From positions 124,001 through 188,000 of the forward strand of contig JBCCEW010000005.1 in assembly GCA_039030075.1 (NCBI GenBank): a DNA stretch of 64,000 nt, read 5' to 3'. The notes under the pieces are model-generated. The model was given only the letters and a program-made list of their open reading frames with translations. It ran no database searches and was not told the origin of the DNA. Each line of letters begins with the position of its first letter. The first letter of the stretch is position 1. The position numbers and the translations under genes were made by a program. The DNA comes from Myxococcota bacterium. GTDB taxonomy: Bacteria; Myxococcota_A; UBA9160; SMWR01. Shown here in pieces: positions 25,032-32,952 of the stretch.

Positions 25032-25765
25032 CGGGGTTCTCCTTTGTTTACGAGTAGGGCGTCGCTCGGCGGTCGGATCACGCGGAAGCGCGCACCGTCA
25101 CTGCGGACGAGCAACACCTCGTCTCCCTGGCCGAACTCCTCGCCCGGCACGTCGGGTTCGACCATCACGTAGTGCGTGCGTCCGTGTTCGTCGCGGAGCC
25201 GGGCCTCCGCAGGGGTCTGCTGCCTGGCGGTGCCGATGACGATCGTCGCGACGCGGCCGACGAAGGTCTCGCGCGACACGGCACTGGTCTCTTCCTTGGG
25301 CATGATGCGTGCGACCCAGCCGCCGAAGATCCGGACGCTCGGCAGCGCGACCGCGAGTGCCGGGGCCGACGCCAGCAGCGCGGGCAGCGCGTGCCCGCTG
25401 AGCTCCCGCGCGAACGATTGCACGAGCAGGCCCGACAGGCCGAACGCGGTCAGGAAGATCACGAGCAGTACAAGGATGGGAACGCGGCCGATCTGCAGCC
25501 AAGCCAGGATCGGCGTGAAGAGCCCGGCCTCGGCCGCAGCGAGGCCACTCGGACCTCCGCTCGGATCGGCATCCAGGTCGACGTCCACATCGAGATCGAG
25601 ATCGAGATCGACGTCGAGGTCCGCCTCCGGGAGCATCGCGTCGATCACCTGGGATACGCCGCCCCACAGCAGGGTGGCGACCCCCTCGAGCACCGCGATT
25701 CCCAGCATCACCAACAACGCGATGTTGAAGACCTGGTTTCCGGGGGCTGAGAGGAAGTCCCACAT
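25028..25765 (-). CDS. yqiJ: YqiJ/NfeD-like membrane OB-fold partner of flotillin
   Basis: A 245-residue protein starting at ATG 25765. Hydrophobic segments at about 13-37, 98-118 and 125-145 anchor it in the membrane. The C-terminal 80 residues form a soluble OB-fold-type domain (VGRVATIVIGTARQ, HYVMVEPDVPGEEFGQGDEVLLVR) as in YqiJ and NfeD proteins, which pair with flotillins. Between the first helix and the rest lies an alternating Asp-Leu/Asp-Val run (about residues 48-67) that looks like low-complexity or a divalent-cation-binding segment. It overlaps the flotillin gene and follows PspA by three bases. Confidence 0.87.
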   Translation of the reverse strand: MWDFLSAPGNQVFNIALLVMLGIAVLEGVATLLWGGVSQVIDAMLPEADLDVDLDLDLDVDVDLDADPSGGPSGLAAAEAGLFTPILAWLQIGRVPILVLLVIFLTAFGLSGLLVQSFARELSGHALPALLASAPALAVALPSVRIFGGWVARIMPKEETSAVSRETFVGRVATIVIGTARQQTPAEARLRDEHGRTHYVMVEPDVPGEEFGQGDEVLLVRSDGARFRVIRPPSDALLVNKGEPR

Positions 25766-25768
25766 GGA

Positions 25769-26428
25769 CTAGTCGTTCCCGAGCTGTGCTTTCGCGGCGG
25801 CCAGTCGCTCTTTGACACGGTTGGCCCGGGCCAGCTCGTCGAGTTCGGCGAGCTTCTTCTCGGTATCGATCGTCGCCTTCGACCCAGCGACACCCGCGTT
25901 GCGTGCGAGGACCCGGTCGAAGGCATCCTTCGCCTGCTCCGCCCGGTTTCCGGGAGTCGCGGGAGCGGTGGTGTCGGGCTGCGTCTTGCGGGACTGGGCA
26001 AAGATCTCCAGCTCGCCTTCCATCTCGCGCCGGCGCGCCAGCAGAGCGGCGATGAAGCCCTCGAACTCGGTCTCCTGCTCGGCGCACTCGGCCACGGTCC
26101 GCTCGATGACGGGGATCTGGGCCTCGATATCGAGCTGTCGCGCGATGGCGGCCTCGGCCAGATCGTCGCGGCCTTCCGCGATCGCAACCTCGAGCTGACC
26201 GGCCAGCTCTTCGTGGCGTCGGTTCTCTTCGAGCAGTCGCGTCGTGGCGAGGTGCTTCTTCGCGAGGAGCTTGCCGAGCTCCGTGCGAACGTCATCGACT
26301 GCGAGGTCGACTTCGCGAATCGCCTGCTGCATCAGCATCTCGGGCGCGCTGTCCTCCACGGCGCCCACGAGCGCGTTGAGGCTACCGCTGACGATGCGAC
26401 CTACACGGGAAGCGAGAGTTTCTGCCAT
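25769..26428 (-). CDS. PspA/IM30 family envelope-stress protein
   Basis: A 219-residue, mostly coiled-coil protein starting at ATG 26428. The N-terminus SRVGRIVSGSLNALVGAVEDSAPEML matches the membrane-binding helix and first core helix of PspA/IM30 (ESCRT-III-like) proteins. A long heptad region runs to about residue 150, and a Pro/Thr-rich break at about 151-165 precedes the last helices. Members polymerise on damaged inner membrane. The ATG overlaps the TGA of the upstream RHH-type gene by one base (TGATG), and the YqiJ-like gene follows at once, so the four genes are one operon. Confidence 0.88.
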   Translation of the reverse strand: MAETLASRVGRIVSGSLNALVGAVEDSAPEMLMQQAIREVDLAVDDVRTELGKLLAKKHLATTRLLEENRRHEELAGQLEVAIAEGRDDLAEAAIARQLDIEAQIPVIERTVAECAEQETEFEGFIAALLARRREMEGELEIFAQSRKTQPDTTAPATPGNRAEQAKDAFDRVLARNAGVAGSKATIDTEKKLAELDELARANRVKERLAAAKAQLGND

Positions 26429-26949
26429 CACGACTCCTCCTTCTTCGGGTTTCGACCTCTTCGAATTAAATCGGCGACCTCGAGGGTCGGCTCGAGCCGA
26501 TTGGAGACCACGCGCGGATCGTACGCCTGGCACTCGTCGGTCACTCCAAGACGAAGGAACTTCTGCACGAGGCGGAACACGCGGTCGGTGACCCCGCGCT
26601 CGAGCGCCTCGATCTGGGCGAGGTCATTGTGCTCTCCGTCGTCGGGAAACGCAGTCAGGAAGAACGCCAGGGTCTCGGGCAGCCAGTCCGCGAGCTGGGC
26701 GACGGGCTCCGAGTGGATGGAGCTCCGCTGCTCCAGGTCTCGGAGCAGGTTGAGGGTGGGAGCCACCATCTCGTGGGCCATCCCCAGGCAGCCCGCGTAG
26801 TCCTGGAACCCCTGGTGACGCCTACGTGCGTCGGCCAGCAGCGCGCGGACCTTGTCACTGGGGGTGGAAGCCCCCTCCATCTGGAGCTGCGCCAGGAACT
26901 CGGCGTCCTCTTGGGGCACCCGAACGCTGATCGGGATGTTCTTCGACAT
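26428..26949 (-). CDS. Predicted ribbon-helix-helix regulator, first gene of the flotillin operon
   Basis: A 173-residue protein starting at ATG 26949 (AGGAG upstream). Residues 1-45 (IPISVRVPQEDAEFLAQLQ, then TPSDKVRALLADARRRH) have the strand-helix-helix pattern of CopG/Arc-type DNA-binding domains. The remaining 125 residues are helical with no recognised family. Because it is first in the operon with PspA, YqiJ-like and flotillin genes, and AT-rich palindromes lie just upstream, autoregulation of the operon is a reasonable inference. It could instead be an adaptor that senses membrane state through its C-terminal domain. Confidence 0.65.
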   Translation of the reverse strand: MSKNIPISVRVPQEDAEFLAQLQMEGASTPSDKVRALLADARRRHQGFQDYAGCLGMAHEMVAPTLNLLRDLEQRSSIHSEPVAQLADWLPETLAFFLTAFPDDGEHNDLAQIEALERGVTDRVFRLVQKFLRLGVTDECQAYDPRVVSNRLEPTLEVADLIRRGRNPKKEES

Positions 26950-26982
26950 GCGCGAGACACTCCTGCTGATTTCGTATTCGTA

Positions 26983-27003
26983 TGTATACAAATGAAATCA
27001 TTT
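26983..27003 (-). promoter_or_regulatory. Adjacent AT-rich palindromes upstream of the RHH-PspA-flotillin operon
   Basis: TGTATACA at 26983-26990 is a perfect 8-bp palindrome. It adjoins AAATGA-AA-TCATTT at 26990-27003. They lie 34-54 bases upstream of the RHH gene start in an AT-rich island. Short tandem palindromes suit RHH dimers binding side by side. Confidence 0.45.
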
Positions 27004-27122
27004 CGCGACAAGGGGGTCGCGAACGAAATCGTACGCGGAGCGATCGATTCCGGGCCCGATTCGCGATCGGGTGCGGGGGCGTGGCTGACGCGGTTGCCGG
27101 TCGCTGAGGGGAGCGACTTTTT

Positions 27123-27839
27123 CTAGGCGAGCGCGCCCAGCAGCTTCGACGCCTGCTTCGCGGCGGGTCGCGCCAGCCGCCGCACGTGGCGCGGCGCGTG
27201 GTTGAAGTCGTCGAGTCCGCGGGAGAGCTCGGCGCGCGCCTCGCTCTCGCGCCCGGCGTCGATCAGCGCCGTCGACAGGGCGACGGTGTGATCGAGGCGC
27301 GGGTTCGCGCGAACCAGTTCCCGCAGCGCCTCGATGCGCTCCTCGGTGCGTTCGAGGACGCCGAGTGCGTCGGCCAGGTCGAGCCAGACGGCGTACTGGG
27401 CATAGGCGCGGTCGCGCGCGAGCACCTCGCGAAACGCATCGACGGCTTCGGCGTCCCGTCCCAGACCGCGCCGACACAGGCCGAGCCCGTAGTGCCCGCG
27501 CAGGGAGTCGGGGTCGCGGCGTAAGAGTCGTTCATAGAGTTCGCGCGCGCGATCGAACTCGCCCTCGTCGTGGAGTCGCGCGGCGAGATGCCCCTCGTTC
27601 GCGACGCACGGGTTCTCGCGGTAGGCGTGTTCGAGGGCGGCGGTGGGTACCGGACGTTGGAACCAGCTCGCCGCTGACCCCCAGCCGAGGTTCGGCGCCT
27701 TCTCGGTGACGAAGTAGGCGATCGCGCCACCCGGCACGAAGAAGATCAGCGAGTACCAGATGCAACCGACGCCGCGTTGGATCGCGTCGACGAGCATCCA
27801 CAGCTTGAAGCCAGCCCAGGCGTAGAGGAGCAGGATCAC
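27123..27839 (-). CDS. Membrane-anchored TPR protein
   Basis: A 238-residue protein with a GTG start at 27839, chosen because AGGAG lies upstream and the following residues form the first of two transmembrane helices (about 1-15 and 25-45). From about residue 65 onward it is tetratricopeptide repeats (EGEFDRARELYERLLRRDPDS, GRDAEAVDAFREVLARDR). Proteins of this shape are common assembly or scaffolding factors; no specific partner is indicated. It is divergent from the VIT-domain gene at 28115. Confidence 0.75.
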   Translation of the reverse strand: MILLLYAWAGFKLWMLVDAIQRGVGCIWYSLIFFVPGGAIAYFVTEKAPNLGWGSAASWFQRPVPTAALEHAYRENPCVANEGHLAARLHDEGEFDRARELYERLLRRDPDSLRGHYGLGLCRRGLGRDAEAVDAFREVLARDRAYAQYAVWLDLADALGVLERTEERIEALRELVRANPRLDHTVALSTALIDAGRESEARAELSRGLDDFNHAPRHVRRLARPAAKQASKLLGALA

Positions 27840-28114
27840 GGGGGGATCTCCTGTGAACTCCCTCGGTGTATCGGCGGACGCCCGCGCCGGCTGGAGGCGG
27901 TGGCAGGCGCAACCCGGGCGGTTCTGCTGCGAGCGTTCCGGGGCCGAAGGGGGAGGCAGCATCCGCGAGCGGGTCTCCGACCACAGTTGCGCGCGCCTTG
28001 CCGTCGCAAGCGACGGTCCCCGTCCGCTGTCTCGCGAATGCGACGGCCCTCGCGCGTCGGGAACCCCTCGCGCCCTTCGCGTGTCGAACCGAAGAAACAC
28101 ACGAAGGAGACACC

Positions 28115-30526
28115 TTGAGCGAAGACGTCGCCTCCCCTCGCTCTCAGCGGACGATCGCCGCCCACCTCCTCTTCGGCGTCCTGTTCCCGCTCTTCGCCCT
28201 CGGCTTCGAGGTCTTCACCTATTCGAGCGGGTCGATCTACTTCGATCCCATCCCGTCCTGGTGGCACCTCGCTCTGGTGGGTGCGGTGCCCATCGCCAAC
28301 GCCTGGCTCCTGCGGGTCTGGCGAGACGGCTCCGAGGAGCACGTCGCCCGGGCGTGCGCTGCCTCGAGTTTCACGCTGGTGGTCGCGTGGTTCTACACGC
28401 TCCTCTACCTGCCCATCCTCCCGTTCTCGATCCTCGCGATCTTGTTCCTGGGCATGGGCCTGCTCCCCTACGCGCCGCTCTTCGGGCTGCTCTCCAACTG
28501 GCGGCTTCGACGCCGGCTGCGGCGCGAGCGACCGGAACTCGAACCCGCCTTCCGTCGGCGGACCCCGGTGTTTGCCGCGATCGCGCTGATCGCGCTCCTC
28601 GAACTCCCGGGCTGGGTGGCCCAAACCGGTTTCGTACTCGCGGAATCCCACGAGCCCACGCGCCAACGCCTCGGCGTTCAGCTCTTGCGCGGGTTGGGTT
28701 CGGAGGACGCCCTCCTGCGCGTCCTCCACTTCGGTAGGGGCCAGGCGAATCTCACGGGTCACTGGATCTTCGGGGACAACTGGCTGCGTCACGCCTCGCT
28801 GAACCCCCTCGACCGCGACGCGAAGGCCTTCTACCGCGCCAGCGGGATTCCCCCGGAAACTACGGAGCCGCCCGGCCGGCCGTTGGGAACGCGAGAAGAC
28901 TTCCTGTTCAGCGGCGGGGAACGGTTCGACCGGACGACCACCGTGGTCCTCGAGACGTCGGAGCTGACCGCTCGGGTGATTCCCGAGGCCCAGCTCGTGT
29001 ACGTCGAATGGACCTGGGTGCTGCGCAACCGCTTCGGCTTCGACGCCGAGGCGCGCACCGTGGTGGAGTTGCCGCCGGGGGCCGCCCTGACCCGCGCGAC
29101 TCTCTGGGTGCGCGGCGAGCCGCGGGAGGCCGCCTTCGGTTCGACCGAAGGCGTCACCGCGGCCTACGAAGCCGTCACCGCGCGCCGCCTCGACCCCTTG
29201 CTCGTCACCGACGCGGGGAAGGACCGCGTTGCGGTGCGCTGCTTCCCGGTCCCGGCGAAAGGCGACATGCGCGTTCGCCTCGGCATGACCGTGCCGCTCG
29301 CGCTGGTCGGCTCGTCGGCCGAGTGGCGGTTGCCGACCCTCGTCGAGCCCGACTTCGGCGTGCCCGAGCACCTCGAGAAGGACGTCCTGCTGCGCGCACC
29401 GAAGACGCTGGTCGGGGATTTCTCGGGTTGGGAGGACGCTCCAGGCGATCTGGGTTTCGGGAAGCGACGCGGGTTCACCCATGCCACCGAAGCCTGGGTG
29501 CGTTGGGAGCGCGACCCCGAACTCGTCTACTGGGGGGCCGACCCGCACGACCCGCGCGGGCTCGCGATCGAACAGCGCTTCGAGCCGTCGCGCTTCGTCG
29601 CGGACCGGCTCCTGGTGGTGATCGATGCGTCGAAGCGGCTCGCGCCTCACGCAGACACGATCGCCGACACGCTGGCCACGCTTCCCGAAACGACGGACCT
29701 CGGGATCGTGATCGCCAGCGAACCGCCCCTCTGGCTGTTGGAGCCGGGAGGGTCTCGCGAGCTCGCCATCCAGACGCTGCGCCGCTTCCCCTTCGCCGGG
29801 GGCCACGACAACGCACCCGCTCTCGCCCTGGCCCTCGAAGCTCTCGAGGGAGCCCGGGCGCCCTCCCTGTTCTGGGTGCACGCACCGGTCTCCACCGAGC
29901 TCTCCCTCGCGGTGACGCTGCAGTCTCGTCTCGCCGCGCTGGGCGACCGCCTGCGGATCGGCGTGCTGGCCACCGAGCCCGGCGCAGATGCCCTCGCGAA
30001 GCGCTTGCACGCGAGGACGAATCTCGCGATCGCGCCGCGCAGGGGAGCGCTCGGTTCGGATCTGTCGCGGGCCCTGGGTCACATGACAGGAGAGGCTGCG
30101 GAGCTTCGTGCGACGCGGACCCGTCTGCGGGCCCCCGCCGAGGTGGCGATCGGTCCCGCCGGTACGGCGGCCAGCGAACACGTGGCGCGCCTCTGGGCGC
30201 GCGACACCGCGCTCGCGAGATCGCGCAGCGGAAACACGGCCGACGCGACCGCCCTCGCCGTGCGCGACCGGGTGGTCACGCCCGTCTCGGGGGCCGTGGT
30301 CCTGGAGACCGACACCCAGTACGAAGAGAACGACCTCGACGCACCCGCTGAGGGGGCGGATGACGCGCTCGTCGAGGGTGCCGCACCCATGTTCCCCGCC
30401 CAGGGAGCGGGGCCGATCGGGTCGATACCCGAGCCCGGCACCGGCAGCCTGACCGCGTTCGGGCTGACCCTGCTCGCGGCCTGGCGCCGTCGGCGGCGGG
30501 CGCGCGTGGCACAGCGCGCGGCCTGA
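28115..30526 (+). CDS. VIT-domain membrane protein with degenerate vWA and PEP-CTERM-type tail
   Basis: An 803-residue protein with a TTG start at 28115, supported by the AAGGAG site six bases before it. Residues 1-200 hold several transmembrane helices. A VIT domain (about 270-400) contains VYVEWTWVLRNRFG and VVELPPGAALTRATLWVRGEPREAAF. The next region resembles a vWA domain, but its MIDAS reads DASKR at residue 504, so metal-dependent adhesion is doubtful. The C-terminus has IPEPGTGS, a hydrophobic stretch and a run of arginines, the PEP-CTERM layout. Proteins pairing N-terminal helices, VIT and a PEP-CTERM-like tail occur in exosortase-associated clusters; no exosortase lies nearby. Confidence 0.75.
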   Translation: MSEDVASPRSQRTIAAHLLFGVLFPLFALGFEVFTYSSGSIYFDPIPSWWHLALVGAVPIANAWLLRVWRDGSEEHVARACAASSFTLVVAWFYTLLYLPILPFSILAILFLGMGLLPYAPLFGLLSNWRLRRRLRRERPELEPAFRRRTPVFAAIALIALLELPGWVAQTGFVLAESHEPTRQRLGVQLLRGLGSEDALLRVLHFGRGQANLTGHWIFGDNWLRHASLNPLDRDAKAFYRASGIPPETTEPPGRPLGTREDFLFSGGERFDRTTTVVLETSELTARVIPEAQLVYVEWTWVLRNRFGFDAEARTVVELPPGAALTRATLWVRGEPREAAFGSTEGVTAAYEAVTARRLDPLLVTDAGKDRVAVRCFPVPAKGDMRVRLGMTVPLALVGSSAEWRLPTLVEPDFGVPEHLEKDVLLRAPKTLVGDFSGWEDAPGDLGFGKRRGFTHATEAWVRWERDPELVYWGADPHDPRGLAIEQRFEPSRFVADRLLVVIDASKRLAPHADTIADTLATLPETTDLGIVIASEPPLWLLEPGGSRELAIQTLRRFPFAGGHDNAPALALALEALEGARAPSLFWVHAPVSTELSLAVTLQSRLAALGDRLRIGVLATEPGADALAKRLHARTNLAIAPRRGALGSDLSRALGHMTGEAAELRATRTRLRAPAEVAIGPAGTAASEHVARLWARDTALARSRSGNTADATALAVRDRVVTPVSGAVVLETDTQYEENDLDAPAEGADDALVEGAAPMFPAQGAGPIGSIPEPGTGSLTAFGLTLLAAWRRRRRARVAQRAA

Positions 30527-30550
30527 GGCGCTCGCGGTATGCTCCTCCTT

Positions 30551-30589
30551 CGCCGCTGCCGGGGAGACACGGGAAGGACCCCCGCGGCG
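30551..30589 (+). other. Stem-loop just upstream of the acyl-CoA ligase ribosome-binding site
   Basis: CGCCGC (30551-30556) pairs with GCGGCG (30584-30589), and an inner GGGG (30561-30564) pairs with CCCC (30579-30582). It lies between the VIT gene stop and the ligase ribosome-binding site. It may terminate the upstream transcript or affect ligase translation; without a T-run neither is certain. Confidence 0.35.
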
Positions 30590-30603
30590 GCCGAGGAGGA
30601 ACG

Positions 30604-32301
30604 ATGTACGCCGAGCTGCGCGAGGTCTGGCAGGAACTGACGGGACCAGGAGGTCCGTTCGAGATCGGCCGTGTCGACGTTCGCGGCGACGCGTTGCTCG
30701 CCTACGCGAATGCACCCGGCTCCTTGCGCGACCTGTGGCTGGCCGCTGGCGCGCACGGCGACGCCGACTACCTCGTCTACGAAGACGAGCGCTGGACCTA
30801 CGCAGACGCGCAGCGTGACGTCCGTGCCATCGCCCGGTGGTTGGTCGATGCCGGTGTTCGGCCGGGGGACCGGGTCGCCATCGCCATGCGAAACTACCCC
30901 GAGTGGATGCTCGCCTACTGGGCCACGACCGCGGTGGGCGCCGTTTCGGTGGGGATGAACGCCTGGTGGACCGGTCCCGAGATGGTCTTCGGCGTCGAGG
31001 ACGCCACGCCGAAGGTGCTGATCTGCGACGACGAGCGGCTCGAGCGTTTCCTCCCCGAGCGCGGTGTCGCGCCGCAATGCCAGATCGTCTCGGTGCGTGC
31101 GAAACAGGCGCTGCCCGAGGCGGTGATCCCGTGGAGCGACCTGCTCGCGAAACCAGGCGAGCTTCCGTCCGTCGAGATCGATCCGGACTCGGACGCCTGC
31201 ATCTTCTACACCTCGGGCACCACCGGGCGGCCGAAGGGGGCACAGCTCACCCACCGGGGCTGTGTGAACAACCTGATGAGCCTCGGGTTCTGGAACACGG
31301 CGGCCGCGATGGCGAGTCAGCGCGCCGGAAAGAGCGAGCGCGGCGGCGGAGCGCCCACGACGCTCGGTGCGTTGGTCGTGACCCCGCTCTTCCACGTCAC
31401 CGCGAACAATTGCGTCGCTCACTCGATGACCGCGAGCGGTGGCAAGCTCGTGCTCATGTACAAGTGGGAGGCGGGCCAGGCTCTCGGGATCATCGAGCGC
31501 GAGAAGATCACCAATCTGAGCGGCGTCCCGACCATGGCCCGCGAGCTGATCACACACCCCGATTTTGCGACGACGGACACGTCGACCCTCAAGGCCCTGG
31601 GCGGCGGCGGCGCCCCCCTGCAGCCCGACCTGGTGGGCAAGATCGAGTCGAAGGTCGAAACCGCACGGCCGAGTACGGGCTACGGCATGACCGAGACCTG
31701 CGGGATCATCACCGCGAATTCGGCCGATTTCTTCGTCGACAAGCCGGCGAGTGCGGGACCTGCGATGCCGGTCTTCGAGACGAAATGCATCGACGCGGAC
31801 GGCAACGACCTGCCGCCCGGCGAAGTAGGCGAGCTCTGCGTGAAGGGCGCCCAGGTGATTCGTGGCTACCTCAACCGGCCAGAAGCCACGGCAGACACGA
31901 TTCAGGACGGGTGGCTTCGCACCGGAGACATTGCGCGCATCGACGAGGACGGGTTCATCTTCATCGTGGACCGGGCGAAGGACATGGTGTTGCGCGGCGG
32001 CGAGAACGTCTATTGCGCCGAGGTGGAGGCGACGATCTTCTCCTACGAAGGGGTTGCCGAGTGCGCGGTCTTCGGAGTCGAGGACGAGCGTCTGGGTGAA
32101 GAGGTGGCCGCGGCCGTGATGGTGAAGCCGGGCGCCGAGATCGACGTGCAGGCTCTGCGCGCCCACTGCGCCGAGCGGATCGCGAAGTACAAGGTGCCCC
32201 GCTACATCTGGTTGCTGGACGAGGCCCTGCCGCGCAACGCGAGCGGCAAGTTCCTGAAGCGCCAGCTCCGCGACGAGCTGAAGCTCCCCGACGCGGTCTA
32301 G
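30604..32301 (+). CDS. Acyl-CoA synthetase / AMP-dependent ligase (fatty-acid type)
   Basis: A 565-residue ANL-superfamily ligase starting at ATG 30604 behind GAGGAGG. The P-loop-like motif YTSGTTGRPKGA is at residues 202-213, GYGMTE at 359-364, GWLRTGD follows, then VDRAKDMVLRGGENVY with the hinge region, and NASGKFLKR with the adenylation lysine near the C-terminus. It activates a carboxylic acid with ATP and CoA. Similarity of motif spacing favours a medium- or long-chain fatty acyl substrate. No adjacent beta-oxidation gene lies in the window. Confidence 0.93.
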   Translation: MYAELREVWQELTGPGGPFEIGRVDVRGDALLAYANAPGSLRDLWLAAGAHGDADYLVYEDERWTYADAQRDVRAIARWLVDAGVRPGDRVAIAMRNYPEWMLAYWATTAVGAVSVGMNAWWTGPEMVFGVEDATPKVLICDDERLERFLPERGVAPQCQIVSVRAKQALPEAVIPWSDLLAKPGELPSVEIDPDSDACIFYTSGTTGRPKGAQLTHRGCVNNLMSLGFWNTAAAMASQRAGKSERGGGAPTTLGALVVTPLFHVTANNCVAHSMTASGGKLVLMYKWEAGQALGIIEREKITNLSGVPTMARELITHPDFATTDTSTLKALGGGGAPLQPDLVGKIESKVETARPSTGYGMTETCGIITANSADFFVDKPASAGPAMPVFETKCIDADGNDLPPGEVGELCVKGAQVIRGYLNRPEATADTIQDGWLRTGDIARIDEDGFIFIVDRAKDMVLRGGENVYCAEVEATIFSYEGVAECAVFGVEDERLGEEVAAAVMVKPGAEIDVQALRAHCAERIAKYKVPRYIWLLDEALPRNASGKFLKRQLRDELKLPDAV

Positions 32302-32331
32302 CGTCGGGCGCGCGCACAGCGCGCCTTGGGG

Positions 32332-32952
32332 TCAATGCTCGTGTTCCCAGATCGGCTTCACCGGCGCGGTGCCCGCGAGCTGTTCCGCGCTGTAGCCGCC
32401 CCGGTGATGCCGCGGACCTGGATAGCGCGAGACTTTCCAGCCCGCGTAGTCTCGGTTTCCGCCGTACTTCGGATCGGCGAGGAAGCCCAGGATCGTCTGC
32501 ACGCGGACCGTCTCGAAGAAGACGGCGGGCGGCACCGGGGCCCCACTCGGCCACAGGTCGACCTGGTTGGCCTCGAAGCGGGTCAGGAGCTCGTCCTGCT
32601 GGTCGACGTCGAGGGCGTGGAAGGCGGTGCCGTGGCGCTTCTCGGCTTCGCCGTTCAACACCGGCAGGCCGAGTCGATAGAGCGGCACCGCCGCGGCGTC
32701 CTCGTGAGCAAGTGCCTTGTCGATGAAGTTCACGCAGTTCGCTTCGCGGGCGCCCGGCTCGTGATCGGTGGGGAGAATCCGCGCCGTCATCGCCTCGACC
32801 GTCTTCCACTCGTCGGCGGTGAAGGTCGCGGGCTCGCTCGATTCGGCGGCGGCCGCCTGGGCCGCGGGCTTCGGCAGCTGGGCCGCGATCCAGAGGCCGG
32901 CGCCCCACAGCGAACCCGACACGAGGAAGTTTCGACGCGAGACGTCGGTCAC
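32332..32952 (-). CDS. Gluconate 2-dehydrogenase subunit 3-like protein, Tat-exported
   Basis: A 206-residue protein with a GTG start at 32952. SRRNFLVSG near the N-terminus, followed by a hydrophobic stretch and an Ala-rich end at about residue 36, is a twin-arginine signal. The rest matches gluconate 2-dehydrogenase subunit 3: FTADEWKTVEAMTARILPTDHEPGA, CVNFIDKAL and a C-terminal GGNRDYAGWKVSRYPGP. These small subunits accompany FAD-dependent GMC-type dehydrogenases in the periplasm and carry them through the Tat pathway. The GTG overlaps the TGA of the GMC gene (GTGA at 32949-32952), giving coupled translation. Confidence 0.9.
   Translation of the reverse strand: MTDVSRRNFLVSGSLWGAGLWIAAQLPKPAAQAAAAESSEPATFTADEWKTVEAMTARILPTDHEPGAREANCVNFIDKALAHEDAAAVPLYRLGLPVLNGEAEKRHGTAFHALDVDQQDELLTRFEANQVDLWPSGAPVPPAVFFETVRVQTILGFLADPKYGGNRDYAGWKVSRYPGPRHHRGGYSAEQLAGTAPVKPIWEHEH

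Noticed and set aside
28001-28016. Hairpin CCGTCGC-AA-GCGACGG in the divergent spacer as an operator
   Set aside because: It is GC-rich and isolated, and I cannot tell it from chance; the rest of the spacer gives no support.
27836-31243. 1135-residue minus-strand open frame
   Set aside because: It is antisense to the VIT protein and the acyl-CoA ligase, both well supported, and its composition is that of a frame shadow.
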